Shown piece by piece: positions 6,959 through 13,603 of a DNA stretch of 24,788 bases. The DNA comes from an uncultured Bacteroides sp. (GTDB lineage: Bacteria; Bacteroidota; Bacteroidia; Bacteroidales; Bacteroidaceae): NCBI GenBank assembly GCA_900544675.1, contig UQVZ01000045.1, positions 1 through 24,788 of the forward strand, in the 5' to 3' direction. Numbering within the stretch: position 1 is the first letter of the stretch; each line of letters starts with the position of its first letter. The notes below the pieces were generated by a model. That model was not told the origin of the DNA. It searched no databases and was given only the letters and a program-made list of their open reading frames with translations. Both the position numbers and the translations under genes were made by a program.

Positions 6959-7930
6959 TCATTTCCGTTGTTCGTCCCAAAAACGTACTGCCTCGTTTAT
7001 CCATCCTTCGGCACTCGTGCCTATGCCCAACCCGAAGCCGTGACGGAGGTTGGGGAACAAATGGAATTCGGCAGGGATGCCAATGGCTTGAAGGGCTTCC
7101 GTGCGGCGGCGCATCGTGTTCGGATTGGCAATGCCGTCGTTCGAACCTACCACGGAATAGGTCGGCGGGTCTTGCCGGGTATATTCGCTGTGCCCCGTAT
7201 AAGCCATCACCACCGTCCGAGGACGGGGAAGGTTGGTTACTCCGAAAGCTCCCGGACCATAGGAACCGATATATGCTGCCATCCGTGCTCCTGCCGAGCT
7301 GCCCCATACGGAATAACCCGCCGTATCGACCTGCAAGTCCGATGCGTGGCGAAAGATGTATTCGATGCCCGCAGCCAAATCTTCGCAAGCCACTTGTGCG
7401 TCGCCAGTCTGATATTGGATAACAAAAGCATTATAACCCATCCGGCTCAATGCCAAGGCATGCGGAAAGCCCTCGTGGATGGAACCGACATACGAGAATC
7501 CACCTCCGGGACAGATAACGGCGAACGGAGCGCCGGGATGTCCGCGGAAAAAGAACAGTCCGGCATCCTCCCGTCTCAAATCGTAATAAATCTTGCGCCC
7601 GGAAGCAACCGAGTCAATCATCTGATTGATGTATCCCACGCACCGTTCCGCGTTAATGTAATTGTGATAAGGCAACAGACGAGCCACGTCCGAAAGCGGC
7701 ATCCTCTCGTCGTACCCCCATTCCAAAGGAAGGATATACTGGCTGAATCCCTTGAATGCCGGGTGATTCAAGACATCACCAACGGTATTGGCTGTTGTCA
7801 GATGCCCCATACTATTAGAAACAGAACCAATCCCCTCTTGCGAAGGATTATAAGACGAAGCCGTATTCTTATCACAGCTTCCGAAAAATAAAATAGCCAT
7901 AAGCAGACTGATATTGATAAACTTTTTCAT
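6959..7930 (-). CDS. Exported alpha/beta hydrolase (second copy)
   Basis: The 323-residue product has a signal sequence (MKKFINISLLMAILFFGSC), with Cys19 as the probable lipidated residue. The alpha/beta-hydrolase core has CPGGGFSYVG (oxyanion), GSSAG with the nucleophile Ser212, an Asp in VGSNDG, and His in RHGFGLG. It is related in layout to the hydrolase at 5074-6003 but diverged, and it lacks that protein's acidic tail after the Cys. ATG 7930 is preferred over 7942 and 8011 because the -7 element at 7954-7961 would place transcription start near 7947. Its promoter is separate from that of the downstream reductase operon but carries the same upstream element. Likely an esterase; substrate unknown. 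Confidence 0.84.
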   Translation of the reverse strand: MKKFINISLLMAILFFGSCDKNTASSYNPSQEGIGSVSNSMGHLTTANTVGDVLNHPAFKGFSQYILPLEWGYDERMPLSDVARLLPYHNYINAERCVGYINQMIDSVASGRKIYYDLRREDAGLFFFRGHPGAPFAVICPGGGFSYVGSIHEGFPHALALSRMGYNAFVIQYQTGDAQVACEDLAAGIEYIFRHASDLQVDTAGYSVWGSSAGARMAAYIGSYGPGAFGVTNLPRPRTVVMAYTGHSEYTRQDPPTYSVVGSNDGIANPNTMRRRTEALQAIGIPAEFHLFPNLRHGFGLGIGTSAEGWINEAVRFWDEQRK

Positions 7931-7953
7931 ATTGAACTTCATTTCCCTTGCTG

Positions 7954-7961
7954 CAAAGGTA
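7954..7961 (-). promoter_or_regulatory. -7 element of the second hydrolase gene
   Basis: TACCTTTG on the minus strand matches TAnnTTTG. There is no convincing -33 TTTG; the duplicated element at 7984-8009 starts 22 bp upstream, as at the neighbouring operon. Confidence 0.6.
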
Positions 7962-7983
7962 ATCTGGTATCTCTTCTTTGTCG

Positions 7984-8009
7984 ATACACAGATTACAGAT
8001 AGAAGCACC
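7984..8009. promoter_or_regulatory. Duplicated 26-bp upstream element, copy 2
   Basis: This differs from the copy at 6921-6946 at three positions and keeps the same phase to the promoter. It contains a short direct repeat (CAGATTA, CAGATAG); a further CACAGATAG lies at about 8032-8040. Similar CACAGATTA strings are common in Bacteroides intergenic DNA, so a non-regulatory origin is possible. Confidence 0.5.
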
Positions 8010-8046
8010 AATTTTCACGAAAACCACGAATCACAGATAGCGTTAA

Positions 8047-8712
8047 ATCAGTCGGATAACACAAAATACAGGATTTTGCACCTATTGCCAATGTGGAGGA
8101 TTACGTTTGAGCTGGAATTCGAGCCATAAGTCCTGGGCGTGTATGGATTGCAGACATGAGATGCAATTCCGTTCAGGTACGGTGATGCAAGGCAGCCGTC
8201 TGCCCGTACGTGATTGGTTTGCGACCATGTTCCTCCTAACGGCTACCTAGCGTGCCATATCGGCAAAGGAGATACAGCGCCAGTTTGGGCGCAAGCATTA
8301 CCAACCCGTATGGGAAATGGTTCACAAGCTGCGTGATGTGATGGGCAGGCGCGACGGCTGTTCTGTACTTCATGAGGATGTGGAGATAGACGAAGGCTTC
8401 TTCTCCACCGAAACGCCGGAGGAGCAGAAAGACTGCCCGCTGAAGCGTGGGCGCGGAAGCCAGCGCAAGACCGTCGTTACGGACAACGAAAAGAGTGTCG
8501 GGAAAGTCCTGCCATGGGTACACATTGCCATCAGCAATGCCAAGAGGAGCATACTTGATACTTATCATGACATAAAAGCCGAGTTCCTTCAGCTCTACCT
8601 CAACGAGTTTTGCTACAAGTTTAACCGGAGGTATTTCGGCTTCAGGCTCTTTGACCGACTTGAACTTTGCGCTTGCATGTATAGGGCGGAGTTCAAACAT
8701 AGAATCTATTGA
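8047..8712 (+). pseudogene. Decayed IS1595/ISXO2-like transposase
   Basis: One frame runs from the remains of a zinc ribbon (CTYCQCGG, then CMDCRH) through MQFRSGTVM, DWFATMFLLTAT, a TAG stop at 8248-8250, ISAKEIQRQFGRKHYQ, VEIDEGFFST, and PLKRGRGSQRK to EVGK-like VLPWVHIAISNAKR and LNEFCYKFNRRYFG. These blocks are typical of ISXO2-type transposases. Three lesions are seen: no start codon (the frame is closed by a TAA at 8044-8046), the in-frame stop at 8248, and loss of the catalytic middle between QRKT and VLPWVHI, about 100 residues in intact members. The remnant sits between two convergently unrelated minus-strand genes. No terminal inverted repeats could be placed. Confidence 0.85.
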
Positions 8713-8759
8713 TTGGCAACTTGCGGACATTCATTTTATTTTATTCTGTTGCTTTTTTA

Positions 8760-9662
8760 TTAGGCATACAAGGCACTCATTTCATGAATGGTGTTGGCTA
8801 TGTCTTTTCTCAACCAGTCGGGAGTAAGCACTTCCATATCTGTACCTCTGGAAAGGATTTCCTGTCTGAAATCAAACGTCGGTTTGAGGTGGTATTCAAA
8901 TACGGAATATGTATCAGTCGTTTCTATTTCTTCCTGTGTGTGATGTAACCGCAGGGCACGTACGTATTGACGATGTCCGGCAGATACTTTGATGCGGACA
9001 ATTTCCACATCCTCCTCATCGTCTACAATGATTCCGAAACAATTGGCGAAGTAAGCGTCCGGGTCGAAATCTTTGGGATAGTTGAAATGCCTGTCCAGTG
9101 TGGTCAACTGCTGTATGCGGTCGAGGGAAAATGTGCGAAGGGCATTGCGCTCCTTGCAAAAGCCTACGACATACCAACGTTGACGGAACACTTTCACGCA
9201 ATAGGGTTGTACGGTGTAAGTACTCGGATGGTCGTACCAGTAACTTTGATGCAAAAGCTCTATTTCCAGTCCATCGCGCATCGCTTCGATAATCGGAGTA
9301 AGATGTTGTTTCCCCGAAGGTATTTCTTCGAATAGAATCCGCCGCTTCAGGTGATGGCTTTCATTAATCAGGTTGTTTACGGCAAAAGTGTTGAGCAGCC
9401 ATGTGCGGATGCCTCCTTTTTCCATATCTTCTGCATTCTCGATGTAATAGTAATAGCCCGCTTTCCGGTTGCATTCGATATTGATGTCGAATACTTGCTC
9501 GATGGCTGTACGCCAGTTGTGGAATGTCCGTAGCGGTAAATCTACTCCCTTGCTCAGTTCGGAACGTAGCCACCGTTCGTTGATTTCTTCGAAAGTGATG
9601 TTTCCCGAACGGTAAATGATATCCACCAGCCAGATGTATTTGTCGAATAAGTCTTTTGTCAT
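8760..9662 (-). CDS. WYL-domain transcriptional regulator
   Basis: This 300-residue protein has an N-terminal winged-helix-type region (about residues 1-65, with PLRTFHNWRTAIEQVF), then a WYL domain (about 110-200, with PYCVKVFRQRWYVVGFC and LRTFSLDRIQQL) and a C-terminal WCX-like extension. WYL regulators sense ligands, sometimes nucleic acids, and often control defence or stress loci; that is family knowledge, not shown here. The gene is last in the six-gene operon starting at 13235, 20 bp after the end of the frameshifted gene before it, and has no promoter of its own that I can see. It is the natural candidate to bind the dyad at 13269-13299 and autoregulate the operon. Confidence 0.88.
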   Translation of the reverse strand: MTKDLFDKYIWLVDIIYRSGNITFEEINERWLRSELSKGVDLPLRTFHNWRTAIEQVFDINIECNRKAGYYYYIENAEDMEKGGIRTWLLNTFAVNNLINESHHLKRRILFEEIPSGKQHLTPIIEAMRDGLEIELLHQSYWYDHPSTYTVQPYCVKVFRQRWYVVGFCKERNALRTFSLDRIQQLTTLDRHFNYPKDFDPDAYFANCFGIIVDDEEDVEIVRIKVSAGHRQYVRALRLHHTQEEIETTDTYSVFEYHLKPTFDFRQEILSRGTDMEVLTPDWLRKDIANTIHEMSALYA

Positions 9663-9682
9663 ATCAGGTCATTTTTATATGG

Positions 9683-10334
9683 TTAATAAGAAAGTTCCGT
9701 AGTCAGATAGAACCGTGCAATTTTCAGGATGTCCTGCCAGGCCAGTTTATATGCCTCTTTCATTTGTTGCAATAGGTTGCTGTTCTCGTCTTCTTTTTTC
9801 TTTGGGTATATAGTTTCTTTTTGGGGTTTTCCGGGTATAAGATTCTTTCAATTCGTCTTCATTAATGTAGCTATGGATTGTCATAAGTCCCCATTGTGAC
9901 CAGTATGTTCTTTCCTCGCCGAAGAGGATATCCCAAAAGTCACATTCTTCATCCGTGTAGCTTACGCTTTCTGTATTTTCCAGATTCCAGACTTCCAGAT
10001 GTGAAATTACTTCGCGAGCCGCGCTTTGTCCTTGCTTGCTTTTTTGCAGTTCACGTTCTGCTATCCGTTGATGGGTATGTTCCATCCGTTGCTTTCCATC
10101 GATGAAGAGTTGTTCCACTTCTTTCAGCCGGAGACGATTGGCTTCGGTCGGTTGGAATTCATTGTCCATATAACGCATCCGTTCTTCCTTGTAACTATCC
10201 ATCAAGTAATCCTTGTCTGTGTCGCAGAGTGTTTTGTCCCAATACAATGACAACATGGTGCGTTCCAAATCGTGAAGGGTGACTTCGTGTCCGTCCACTT
10301 TCATTTCTTCCGGGTAGCCTTTAAAGTATTTCAT
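9683..10334 (-). pseudogene. Unrecognised protein, paralogue of the preceding gene, with a frameshift
   Basis: The open frame from 10334 gives 195 residues (MKYFKGYPEEMKVDG...) and stops at 9747 after a basic tail that looks non-native (RREQQPIATNERGI). From about 9850 a second frame (+1) continues as YPKKKEDENSNLLQQ, MKEAYKLAWQDILK, IARFYLTTELSY, ending in TAA at 9683-9685. This tail is strongly protein-like and brings the end to 20 bp from the WYL gene. So a one-base insertion, near the codons for ELKES at about 9840-9855, probably broke the gene, or the assembly has an error. The body is helical and charged, with TDEECDFWDILF and YWSQWGLMTIHSY matching TEKEEWIWNILC and YWTFDMLCSMAIL in the neighbour. 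Its start overlaps the neighbour's end by 14 bp. Function unknown. Confidence 0.65.
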
Positions 10335-11046
10335 CGGTCATTTCTATTTTGATGTTGAACTTCTTGATTTTGAATAAATCTGTCATGGCGAAACAACAGA
10401 AATCGTAGACTGTGTGGTAGGGCCATACGAAGAGGATGTCTTTTACTTTTTCACGGTCCAGACACATGACGTCTCCCCAGCTGGTAAATTCCTCATTTGC
10501 CTCGCATCCATATACGCATTCGCGGATAAGGGCATCGCAGTCTGCATCGGGTCGGGATGTCCGCAATATAGCCATGGAGCATAACATATCGAATGTCCAG
10601 TAACTCCGGTTATAGGGCGAACAGAGAATGTTCCATATCCATTCTTCTTTTTCGGTAAAGATAAGGTCTGTCTGCTCGTCATAGTAGATATCATTAGGTA
10701 TCTTCAACATAGGCTTTATTTCCCTGTCCACATACATTTCGGGGTGTGCAGCCTTTTCCGCCAGTTCGTCCTGATAGATTTGATAGGCAGTCCGGATTGC
10801 TTCAATACTTTGACGTTCAATTAGTTCGTTCATTTCCCGCAGGCGTTGAATATTCAGGTCAGTATATTGGAAGGATTTGTCTAACAGGTGCTTCCGTCTC
10901 CCTAAATATTCTTTTAGTAAATCCTCTTTGGCATCACGGCTCAGATAGTCGTCTCTGTAAATACGGATGATGATGTCTTCCAGTATATCTACCGGCAAAC
11001 GTTCCAATTCTTCACTTTCATATAAGTATCCGTCTCTGTATTTCAT
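10321..11046 (-). CDS. Unrecognised protein of the WYL operon
   Basis: This encodes 241 residues, starting MKYRDGYLYESEELERLP. I do not recognise a family. It is acidic and helical in the first half (ILEDIIIRIYRDDYLSRDAKEDLL, then a likely coiled segment to residue 100), with a Trp/Tyr-rich block EEWIWNILCSPYNRSYW around residues 133-150 and a Cys-containing C-terminal part (VYGCEANEEF, YDFCCFAM). There is no signal peptide and no clear membrane segment. The same order of blocks occurs in the downstream gene, so the two arose by duplication. It follows the DUF4112 gene after 64 bp, the largest gap in the operon. Confidence 0.8.
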   Translation of the reverse strand: MKYRDGYLYESEELERLPVDILEDIIIRIYRDDYLSRDAKEDLLKEYLGRRKHLLDKSFQYTDLNIQRLREMNELIERQSIEAIRTAYQIYQDELAEKAAHPEMYVDREIKPMLKIPNDIYYDEQTDLIFTEKEEWIWNILCSPYNRSYWTFDMLCSMAILRTSRPDADCDALIRECVYGCEANEEFTSWGDVMCLDREKVKDILFVWPYHTVYDFCCFAMTDLFKIKKFNIKIEMTDEIL

Positions 11047-11110
11047 AGGTTTAAAATGATGTTTTGTTTATAATCAGTTCTCCATTTTGAATTATTCCCC
11101 TTAATCCTTA

Positions 11111-11962
11111 TTAGTCCAATTTCTTAAATTCAAAGTCATTGATGGAACAACATGCTTTCTTGTAGTCGAAGTTGTAAAGCCGCATATAGGCTTCCTGTAT
11201 CTCTTTGGCTCCGTTGTTAAACGGGTTGGATGTGTGCGACTGGGTAGTGATGGTCACTACCATATCCGGTGTTAATACGGTTCCGTTCACGCGCTTGATG
11301 CGTTTCGGGATGATTTGAAATACTTTTGACATAGTGTTGAATTTTAAAGTTGTTGTATGATTTTTTTGAGAGAATAGTCCGCTGAAGAAATCTCCTATCC
11401 ATGTGGCGATAGTGACAGCCAATTCTACCAACCAGTAAATGATAAAGCAGAAGATGACAATCAGGATGCCTGTCCAAAGGGCTTTCTTGTTTACTTCATC
11501 GATAATCTCCTTGTCATCTTCCACGAAACCGACAATCAGTTTGCTGTTTTGCAGGTAAGCCCGGTTAAATACATCGATGATGTCTCCTATCCAGAACGGA
11601 ATCAGTCCCAAAGCCACATCGCGGAGGATATTGAAAATAATCGCCAGTGTCAAAGGCAAGGAACGAATCTGGAACATACTGACATAGATGAATGGCAGTG
11701 CAAGTACCGAAGTCAAAGCATCTCCTAATCCTGGCAGGAAAAAACCTAAAATCGGGTCCAGGCAATATTTATCCATATATTTGGCTATGGTCTTGGTCGA
11801 TTTATAAGAGGCGGATTGTTCAATGATGAGTCTCTTTTCTTCCTTTTTCCTTCGCCTTTCCTCTTCTTTTTGCATGGAGCGTTCTATCTGCTTTTGCTCT
11901 TCTATGTTGTCCAATCCTAAATTCTGTTGGGCGCGTTGCCGTCTGTTGCTTGATTCGTTCAT
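11111..11962 (-). CDS. DUF4112-type membrane protein
   Basis: This encodes 283 residues. A charged, coiled N-terminal stretch (about 20-60, rich in E, K and R) precedes the DUF4112 signature: YCLDPILGFFLPGLGDALTS, a hydrophobic segment, then NILRDVALGLIPFWIGDIIDVFNRAYLQN (about residues 66-145). A second hydrophobic region follows (about 162-200, ALWTGILIVIFCFIIYWLVELAV), then a soluble tail. It is therefore probably an inner-membrane protein with three or four spans. The family has no established role that I know of. The start overlaps the upstream coiled-coil gene in ATGA, indicating coupled translation, so the two products are likely made in fixed ratio and may form a complex. Confidence 0.86.
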   Translation of the reverse strand: MNESSNRRQRAQQNLGLDNIEEQKQIERSMQKEEERRRKKEEKRLIIEQSASYKSTKTIAKYMDKYCLDPILGFFLPGLGDALTSVLALPFIYVSMFQIRSLPLTLAIIFNILRDVALGLIPFWIGDIIDVFNRAYLQNSKLIVGFVEDDKEIIDEVNKKALWTGILIVIFCFIIYWLVELAVTIATWIGDFFSGLFSQKNHTTTLKFNTMSKVFQIIPKRIKRVNGTVLTPDMVVTITTQSHTSNPFNNGAKEIQEAYMRLYNFDYKKACCSINDFEFKKLD

Positions 11963-12909
11963 AACTCGATCGTTTTATTCCCGTTTAAAAAATCGTCCCA
12001 GTCTTTCTCTGTAAATGCTTCATCGCTTTTTCCTGCAAGTGAAAGCATTCCGGCTTTAAGTTGTTCATAGCTTTGTGCCGTATTGATTTTTTGCAGGCTT
12101 TTGCGGAGAATGGCGCTTTTGTTGTCTATGTCAGCAAGATTCTTCCGAAATTCGTTCTGAAGCTTTTCCAGTTCTTCATCGTATTGCTTGTGTGCGATGG
12201 CGCTTTGCGCTTTCATGGCTTGCAAATGTCCCCAGCTTTCAAGCAAGCCGATGGTGTCCTGTACAGCTGTATTTTCAGCTTCCAGTACTTCTGGCATATA
12301 GTCTGGTTCTTCAGGTGTAGGTGAAACGACCTGATAATTGTCTTGTGCCAGATTGCGTACCGAGTCTGCAAAGGTACTGATGTTTTGACGCAGTTCGGCT
12401 GTCAATTCTGTGCTTATCCGTTCTATAGAGACCGTTTTGGTAAGTTTGGAATCCAGCTTGCTGTTGGCTATTTCACGGGCAATCCGCAACATTTTGACCA
12501 TATCCTCCAAGTGGGGCAACATCTTCACCCGTATGGAAGGATTGACTTTGATATGGTCCATAATGAGTTTGTTTTGTTTTTTCAGCTCATGCTTCAGTTC
12601 TTCCGAACGCTTCTTGTTTTGTGCAAATGCAGTTTGATGGATATGCAGTTCGTCTTGATCCAGCTTCACATCTACTTGCAAATCTTCGAAACGTGAGATG
12701 ACCGGTTTGCATGCCAGGTTCCAGTCATAGATGGCACGGTTGTACTTTTTGCCTGATGCACCCAGTGTGAAAAGGTTTGCCAGGAAAAAAGGCTTTTGGG
12801 GCTTGCTCTCTTTGGCTTGCTCGTATTGCGGGCGCAAACTGTCAAGCAACTGTTGGCATTCGTTGATGTGCGAGGTATAGTAGCTGATGTTCATTTCCTC
12901 GTCTGCCAT
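11959..12909 (-). CDS. Cytoplasmic coiled-coil protein, unrecognised
   Basis: The 316-residue product (MADEEMNISYYTSHINECQQ...) is almost entirely helical with heptad-like stretches at about 85-120 and 225-275. A small basic loop, FFLANLFTLGASGKKYNRA, lies near residue 45. There is no signal peptide or transmembrane helix. The ATG at 12909 is chosen because GGAG lies at a good distance upstream; GTG 12921 would be longer, and ATG 12894 gives an ATGA overlap with the preceding gene's stop codon. It overlaps its neighbours at both ends. Function unknown; the tight coupling to the DUF4112 membrane gene suggests the two work together. Confidence 0.8.
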   Translation of the reverse strand: MADEEMNISYYTSHINECQQLLDSLRPQYEQAKESKPQKPFFLANLFTLGASGKKYNRAIYDWNLACKPVISRFEDLQVDVKLDQDELHIHQTAFAQNKKRSEELKHELKKQNKLIMDHIKVNPSIRVKMLPHLEDMVKMLRIAREIANSKLDSKLTKTVSIERISTELTAELRQNISTFADSVRNLAQDNYQVVSPTPEEPDYMPEVLEAENTAVQDTIGLLESWGHLQAMKAQSAIAHKQYDEELEKLQNEFRKNLADIDNKSAILRKSLQKINTAQSYEQLKAGMLSLAGKSDEAFTEKDWDDFLNGNKTIEL

Positions 12910-13235
12910 TTCTTTCTCCACTTCTTGGCTTCTTGTAGCTTATTCTGAAGCAAAGTGAAAAGCGTATCGTCCTTTTCAGAAATCAAGTGGTCAACTTGAT
13001 ATTCAGCGACCAGCGACACCTTCTTGTCATTGTCATAGAAGAATGACTTGATAACATCGTCATTCTTGAAATACTGGTATGCTTCCCATACCAGCCAGCC
13101 GATTTTCACAGTATCCTGCGAAATCCCCAGTTCTCGCAAATCGTATGCTAAGTCTGCACGTGTATAGATAGAGCCATCTTGCTGTGCCTGATGAGCTATA
13201 TCATGAATTCTCTGGTAAATTTTCAGTTTATCCAT
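12891..13235 (-). CDS. Small unrecognised protein, first gene of the WYL operon
   Basis: The 114-residue product begins MDKLKIYQRIHDIAHQAQQDG. The first 60 residues (with YTRADLAYDLRELGISQDTVKIGWLVWEAYQYF) look like a compact helical domain, and the C-terminus is strongly basic (KKWRKKWQTRK). No family recognised; a small nucleic-acid-binding or adaptor protein is possible but unproven. It lies 22 bp downstream of a good -7 element and its end overlaps the next gene. There is no in-window paralogue. Confidence 0.78.
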   Translation of the reverse strand: MDKLKIYQRIHDIAHQAQQDGSIYTRADLAYDLRELGISQDTVKIGWLVWEAYQYFKNDDVIKSFFYDNDKKVSLVAEYQVDHLISEKDDTLFTLLQNKLQEAKKWRKKWQTRK

Positions 13236-13257
13236 CTCTTTGTTCTTTAATTCTGTG

Positions 13258-13265
13258 CAAACTTA
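13258..13265 (-). promoter_or_regulatory. -7 element of the WYL operon promoter
   Basis: TAAGTTTG on the minus strand matches TAnnTTTG. The region where a -33 element would lie is filled by the perfect dyad at 13269-13299, three bases upstream of the box. Confidence 0.65.
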
Positions 13266-13268
13266 ATG

Positions 13269-13299
13269 GGCAGATATGCCATATCAGAGCATATCTGCC
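13269..13299. promoter_or_regulatory. Perfect 31-bp dyad, likely operator of the WYL operon
   Basis: GGCAGATATGC (13269-13279) and GCATATCTGCC (13289-13299) are exact inverse complements separated by 9 bp. A second, overlapping dyad GATATG-C-CATATC lies at 13273-13285. The structure covers about -11 to -42 of the operon promoter. No U-run follows, and there is no gene ending near it, so it is not a terminator. Position and symmetry fit a dimeric repressor, most simply the operon's own WYL protein. Confidence 0.7.
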
Positions 13300-13323
13300 G
13301 AGAAAATGGAGAATGAGAAGTTA

Positions 13324-13494
13324 GAGCCTGTTTAAACTTTGTTCGGTATTATTTTGAGAATTGTTTTTGAGGATGTTTTTCTGTTTTTACGAGGAGCATA
13401 GCGGGCTATGTGACGAATAAAAAGAGGAAAACAGACCAAAAAGAAGCTCAAAAGAAACTGAATAAAGAATTTAATTCAAAATTTAAACAGGCTC
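13324..13494. mobile_element. Palindromic MITE, 171 bp
   Basis: The element begins GAGCCTGTTTAAACTTTG and ends CAAAATTTAAACAGGCTC. The terminal repeats agree in at least 13 consecutive positions. The interior is also an imperfect palindrome (TTTTGAG with CTCAAAA, CTGTTTT with AAAACAG), centred on CATAGC-GG-GCTATG at 13397-13410. There is no open frame of significance. It is flanked by TA on both sides (13322-13323 and 13495-13496), fitting a TA target duplication. Its right end is identical over 18 bases to the insertion-sequence end at the left edge of the window, so it is probably moved by that type of transposase. Confidence 0.8.
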
Positions 13495-13517
13495 TAAGTG
13501 CGTCAGCATATTTTTTT

Positions 13518-13586
13518 AACACAGAGACACAAAGACACAGAGGTTAATTTCAAATTATATTCTCTGCGCCTTTGTGTCTCTGTGTT
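13518..13586. terminator. Long intergenic hairpin beyond the choloylglycine hydrolase gene
   Basis: A perfect 17-bp stem (AACACAGAGACACAAAG at 13518-13534 with its inverse at 13570-13586), and an inner CAGAG/CTCTG pairing, begins 18 bp after the stop codon of the minus-strand gene at 13604. On the minus strand the stem is followed by A rather than U, so a classical intrinsic terminator acts only in the plus direction. It may instead stabilise the mRNA 3' end. Similar ACACAGAG hairpins recur in Bacteroides. Confidence 0.55.
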
Positions 13587-13603
13587 TTCGATTATTCAGC
13601 TGC

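Noticed and set aside
8317..8712. Intact 131-residue gene
   Set aside because: It is the 3' part of the transposase frame, which continues upstream across a stop codon at 8248 and lacks the middle of the protein.
9790..9860. Programmed -1 ribosomal frameshift in the paralogue gene
   Set aside because: The needed shift is +1, and the A-run does not present an X-XXY-YYZ heptamer in the reading phase; an indel is simpler.
13518..13586. Certain intrinsic terminator for the choloylglycine hydrolase gene
   Set aside because: On the minus strand no U-run follows the stem, so only a structured 3' end or a plus-strand terminator can be claimed.
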